Source: an uncultured Variovorax sp.
GTDB lineage: Bacteria > Pseudomonadota > Gammaproteobacteria > Burkholderiales > Burkholderiaceae
Reading direction: 5' to 3'
Assembly (NCBI GenBank): GCA_946478645.1
Contig: CAMLCW010000248.1
Span: 1-7,794, forward strand
Length of the DNA stretch: 7,794 bases
Shown: positions 5,307 through 7,794 of the stretch, in pieces
Layout of the letters: each line of letters begins with the position of its first letter
How positions within the stretch are numbered: the stretch's first letter is position 1
Notes under the pieces: model-generated
Seen by the model: only the letters and a program-made list of their open reading frames with translations
What the model was told of the DNA's origin: nothing
Databases searched by the model: none
Position numbers and translations under genes: made by a program

Positions 5307-7522
5307 CGACGCGAGGTTGGCCCCGGTTCGCGGGGGCGCGGCGTGGCGGCGATCGCTGCGAGCATGTCCGCGGGTGCGACGGGTTTGACCAGATGGTGAT
5401 CGAATCCGGCCTCGCGGGCGCGCGCCTTGTCCGAATCCTGTCCGTAGCCGGTCAGCGCGACCAGGTCGCAGGCGGTGCCAAGGGCCGCGCGGATGCGCGC
5501 GGCGAGCTCGTAGCCGTCCATGACGGGCAGGCCGATGTCGAGCAGTACCACGTCGGGGCCGATGGCCTCAAGGGCGGCGAGCGCCGACACGGGATCGTGG
5601 TGAACCGCCACCTCGTGTCCATGCGCACGCAACAGCTGGGCCGTGGTCTGGGCGGCGTCGACGTTGTCGTCCACCAGCAGCACGCGCCGGCCGCCGTCCG
5701 TGCCGGACGGTGCCGCCTCCACCGGCTCGGCAGCCGGCAATCCGGACGATGCCCTCCCGAGCGGCAGGCAGACGATGAACTCGCTGCCACGCCCGAGGCC
5801 TTCGCTGCGTGCCGTCACGCGGCCGTCATGGAGTTCGACCAGGCTGCGCACCAGGGCCAGGCCCAGGCCGAGCCCGCCTTCCGCCCGGTCGATGCCGCGC
5901 GGCCCCTGATAGAACAGCTCGAAGATGCGCGGCAGCATGTCGGGCGCGATGCCCCGTCCGTTGTCGCGCACACTGATCGCGAAGTGCGTTTCGTCCTGCA
6001 TATGGCACGAGAGCTCGATGCGTCCGCCGGGTTCGGTGTAGCGGGCCGCATTGGTCAGCAGGTTGGCGACCACCTGCGCGATGCGAACCGGATCGCACAC
6101 GCACAGCAATCCCGGCCGCACGTCGACGACCAGCTGGTGCTTGCGCTGCTCCAGCAGCACGCTGGCCTGCTCGACGGCCTTGGCGAGCAAGGGCTGCACC
6201 TCGCAGGCTTCGCGCTTGAGCTCGATCTTGCCGCGCGTGATGCGCGAGATGTCCAGCAGGTCATCGACCAGACGCACGAGATGCTCCACCTGCCGCTGAA
6301 TGATGCCCTGCTCGCGGGCAGTGCCGGTGTCGCCGCGCATCCGCATCAGCTGCAGCGCCATGACGATCGGCGACAGCGGGTTGCGCAGCTCGTGGCCGAG
6401 CATCGCCAGGAACTCGTCCTTCGCGCGGCTGGCCTCGCGCAGGTCCTCCACCAGCCGCTCCCGTTCGATGCCCGAGGCGAGCAGCGCGTCGCGTGCCCGC
6501 ACCTGCTGCGTGGCGTCGCGCGTGAAGCAGCGGGTATAGCGAAGCTGGCCGTCCTCGAAGTAGCCGTTCGAGCAGATCAGCACCGGCTTGCGGCTGCCGT
6601 CCTTGCAACGCAGCAGGGCCGGTTGGTCGCGCAGCACCTCGCCGGCCTTGAGCCGGCGCAGGATGTCGTCGATGACGGCCCCGTCGTCGTAGAAGTCGGC
6701 GATGTCGCGGCCGACGTATTCTTCCCAGCGGTAACCCAGCAGGTCAAGCTCGGCGCGGTTGGCGTACAGGATGGTGCCGTCCGCTGCCACCTTGTGTATG
6801 CCTTCGCTCGCGTTGTCCAGGAATTCGGCGAGCTCGCGCTCGCGCCGCCTGAGCGTGTCTTCTGCGCGCTGGCGCCGGGCCACCTCGACCTGCAGCGCGC
6901 GGGCCTGCTGCTGCAGTTCGGGCACGGTCAGCGGCGCGGGCAGGACGCCGTGCCCCTCCAGGGCCGAATCGAGCGCGTTCAGCACACGCGAATGCGCGGC
7001 GCAGACATGCTGGAAGGCGTGGGTCTTCTCGGGCGCGGAGAACAACTGCCAGGGATAGGCGCAGAAGAGCGAGAACGCGTAGCGCCGCGCGGCCTGGTTC
7101 CACACCAGCTCGAGCTGCAAAGCGCCTTCGTAGTTGCCCTGCTCGCACAGCAGCGCGACCATCTCGCCGAAGGCGTGCAGGGGCATGCCCGGCGCGCCCC
7201 TGCGAAGGACAGGACCCAGGATGGCGTCGAACCGGGCGGCATCCGGCTGCCCCTCGACCATGAACTGCGCGAGGGTCTGGGCTGCATCCAGCATGGTGAG
7301 CCGGCCCGAGAAGCCGCCGGCGCCATCGCAGCCTGGGTGCCCGAAGCCGCTGAGCCGGCGTGCGAGTTCGACCCGGTGCGCCGCGGTGGCGATGACCACT
7401 GCCAAGCCCCCGCCGCGCAGGGATGAATCGAGGAACTCGGCGACTTCTTCAACCAGCCGGTCGTCCTCGTCGTAGAAGCGGACGTCGTGGTCGTGGGGTG
7501 GAAACTCGGCGATGTGCGACAT
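5300..7522 (-). CDS. Soluble hybrid histidine kinase (MEDS - PAS - HisKA - HATPase - receiver)
   Basis: 740 residues with no signal peptide or membrane segment, so cytoplasmic. Residues about 10-185 match the MEDS (DcmR-type) sensory domain: HDHDVRFYDEDDRL at the start, FGEMVALL (118-125), LELVWN (137-142) and FCAYPW (153-158). A coiled-coil-like stretch (200-232) leads to a PAS domain (about 230-340) with ILYANRAELDLLGY. The kinase core has the H-box GHELRNPLSP with phospho-acceptor His377, the N-box NLLTNAARYT (487-496), G1 DNGRGIAPDM (520-529), an F-box (533-538) and G2 GGLGLGLALV (549-558). The C-terminal receiver (about 612-722) has Asp618/Asp619, phospho-acceptor Asp662 in LLDIGLPVMDG, Thr691 and Lys713. 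There is no DNA-binding output, so the signal must pass to a partner not seen here or feed back on the kinase. Start 7522 agrees with the MEDS N terminus, although no Shine-Dalgarno site is visible. Confidence 0.94.
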   Translation of the reverse strand: MSHIAEFPPHDHDVRFYDEDDRLVEEVAEFLDSSLRGGGLAVVIATAAHRVELARRLSGFGHPGCDGAGGFSGRLTMLDAAQTLAQFMVEGQPDAARFDAILGPVLRRGAPGMPLHAFGEMVALLCEQGNYEGALQLELVWNQAARRYAFSLFCAYPWQLFSAPEKTHAFQHVCAAHSRVLNALDSALEGHGVLPAPLTVPELQQQARALQVEVARRQRAEDTLRRRERELAEFLDNASEGIHKVAADGTILYANRAELDLLGYRWEEYVGRDIADFYDDGAVIDDILRRLKAGEVLRDQPALLRCKDGSRKPVLICSNGYFEDGQLRYTRCFTRDATQQVRARDALLASGIERERLVEDLREASRAKDEFLAMLGHELRNPLSPIVMALQLMRMRGDTGTAREQGIIQRQVEHLVRLVDDLLDISRITRGKIELKREACEVQPLLAKAVEQASVLLEQRKHQLVVDVRPGLLCVCDPVRIAQVVANLLTNAARYTEPGGRIELSCHMQDETHFAISVRDNGRGIAPDMLPRIFELFYQGPRGIDRAEGGLGLGLALVRSLVELHDGRVTARSEGLGRGSEFIVCLPLGRASSGLPAAEPVEAAPSGTDGGRRVLLVDDNVDAAQTTAQLLRAHGHEVAVHHDPVSALAALEAIGPDVVLLDIGLPVMDGYELAARIRAALGTACDLVALTGYGQDSDKARAREAGFDHHLVKPVAPADMLAAIAATPRPREPGPTSRRQ

Positions 7523-7543
7523 GGTGGGGAGGGGGCAGGGAGG
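7523..7543. other. G-rich tract directly before the kinase start codon
   Basis: On the + strand the 21 bases read as G-runs of 2, 4, 5, 3 and 2 separated by one or two bases. The kinase mRNA therefore has a C-rich leader (including CCUCCC) right up to its AUG. This excludes a normal Shine-Dalgarno site at the usual distance, and the + strand could fold into a two-layer or bulged G-quadruplex. The sequence is seen directly; any function is inference. Confidence 0.5.
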
Positions 7544-7622
7544 TCGCCGAGTCTACGAGCACGCAGCAGAGCATCATCCGGGCCCGCACGATGTAGGAGA
7601 TCACCGCGACCGCGCGGGGCCG

Positions 7623-7794
7623 TCAGGCGCCGGGTGTGCCGGCCGCCGCGAGGCGCACGCTGAGCCGGTCGCGCTGCAGCCTCGGCATCGACGGCAGCCG
7701 GGTGAAGCTGCTGCCGCCGACGTCGGCGAGCAGCCGGTGGGCACGTTCGCGCTCCCCCGCGGTCAGCGCCGCATACGCATCTGCCGCGCGCTGC
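7623..7794 (-). CDS. C-terminal end of an unrecognised protein (gene runs off the right edge)
   Basis: On the - strand a frame is open from the window edge to a TGA at 7623-7625, giving the last 56 residues of a protein. Third codon positions are strongly G/C as in the neighbouring genes. The peptide has an amphipathic, helix-like pattern (AYAALTAGERERAHRLLADVG) followed by SSFTRLPSMPRLQRDRLS and a small Ala/Gly/Pro tail. I do not recognise the family. The ALTxxER...LL pattern faintly resembles the last helix of MarR-type regulators, but this is too little to name it. It lies in the same direction as the kinase and 100 bases upstream of it, so the two could be co-transcribed. The + strand is also open here, but its translation is Arg/Ser-rich and less protein-like. 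Confidence 0.55.
   Translation of the reverse strand, partial: QRAADAYAALTAGERERAHRLLADVGGSSFTRLPSMPRLQRDRLSVRLAAAGTPGA

Noticed and set aside
5310..5332. Short inverted repeat CGCGA...TCGCG after the aldolase stop as a terminator
   Set aside because: The stem is only 5 pairs with a 13-base loop and no T-run on either strand, and it lies inside the kinase coding region.
4619..7426. A 935-codon open frame on the + strand spanning the aldolase and the region antisense to the kinase
   Set aside because: It overlaps the well-supported aldolase in another frame and the kinase in antisense. Its translation is Arg/Gly/Ala/His-rich with no recognisable domain, as expected for chance open frames in very GC-rich DNA.
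7604..7617. Hairpin CCGCG-ACCG-CGCGG as a terminator for the - strand gene ending at 7623
   Set aside because: The stem is short, no T-run follows on the - strand, and such GC palindromes are common by chance in this composition.

Overview
The window is very GC-rich (about two thirds or more by eye) with almost uniformly G/C third codon positions and dense, tightly packed genes. Two tandem periplasmic binding proteins of the Bug/TctC family sit beside a HisD-like dehydrogenase and an HpcH/HpaI aldolase. This combination is typical of Burkholderiales (Betaproteobacteria), with a Comamonadaceae/Variovorax-like or Alcaligenaceae relative the likeliest source. That placement is inference from composition and gene content.

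Left block, + strand, 1-5306: a catabolic gene cluster reading in one direction. The order is the 3' part of a histidinol-dehydrogenase-family gene, an SDR oxidoreductase, a LacI-type regulator, two Bug-family solute-binding proteins, and an HpcH/HpaI-type aldolase. Three junctions (599-602, 1363-1366 and, as one start option, 3454-3457) are ATGA stop/start overlaps. The other gaps are 49, 17 and 17 bases, so this looks like one operon whose promoter lies left of the window. A plausible reading is that an organic (hydroxy)acid is captured in the periplasm by the Bug proteins, oxidised in the cytoplasm by the HisD-like enzyme and/or the SDR, and a keto-acid intermediate is cut by the aldolase to pyruvate (or a similar keto acid) plus an aldehyde, with the LacI protein sensing an intermediate. 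The substrate cannot be read from the sequence. The TctA/TctB membrane subunits are not in the window.

Right block, - strand, 5300-7794: a soluble hybrid histidine kinase (MEDS sensory domain, PAS, HisKA, HATPase, receiver) that converges on the aldolase gene and overlaps its end by 7 bases. Upstream of it, also on the - strand, is the 3' end of an unrecognised gene (7623-7794). The 100 bases between them (7523-7622) contain a striking G-rich run (on the + strand) directly next to the kinase start codon and no obvious Shine-Dalgarno site.

The most notable points are a His-to-Gln change at a position that is a zinc ligand in classical HisD, the uncharacterised HisD/SDR/LacI/Bug/Bug/aldolase pathway itself, and the odd kinase leader. 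No RNA genes, mobile elements, CRISPR arrays or long repeats were seen.
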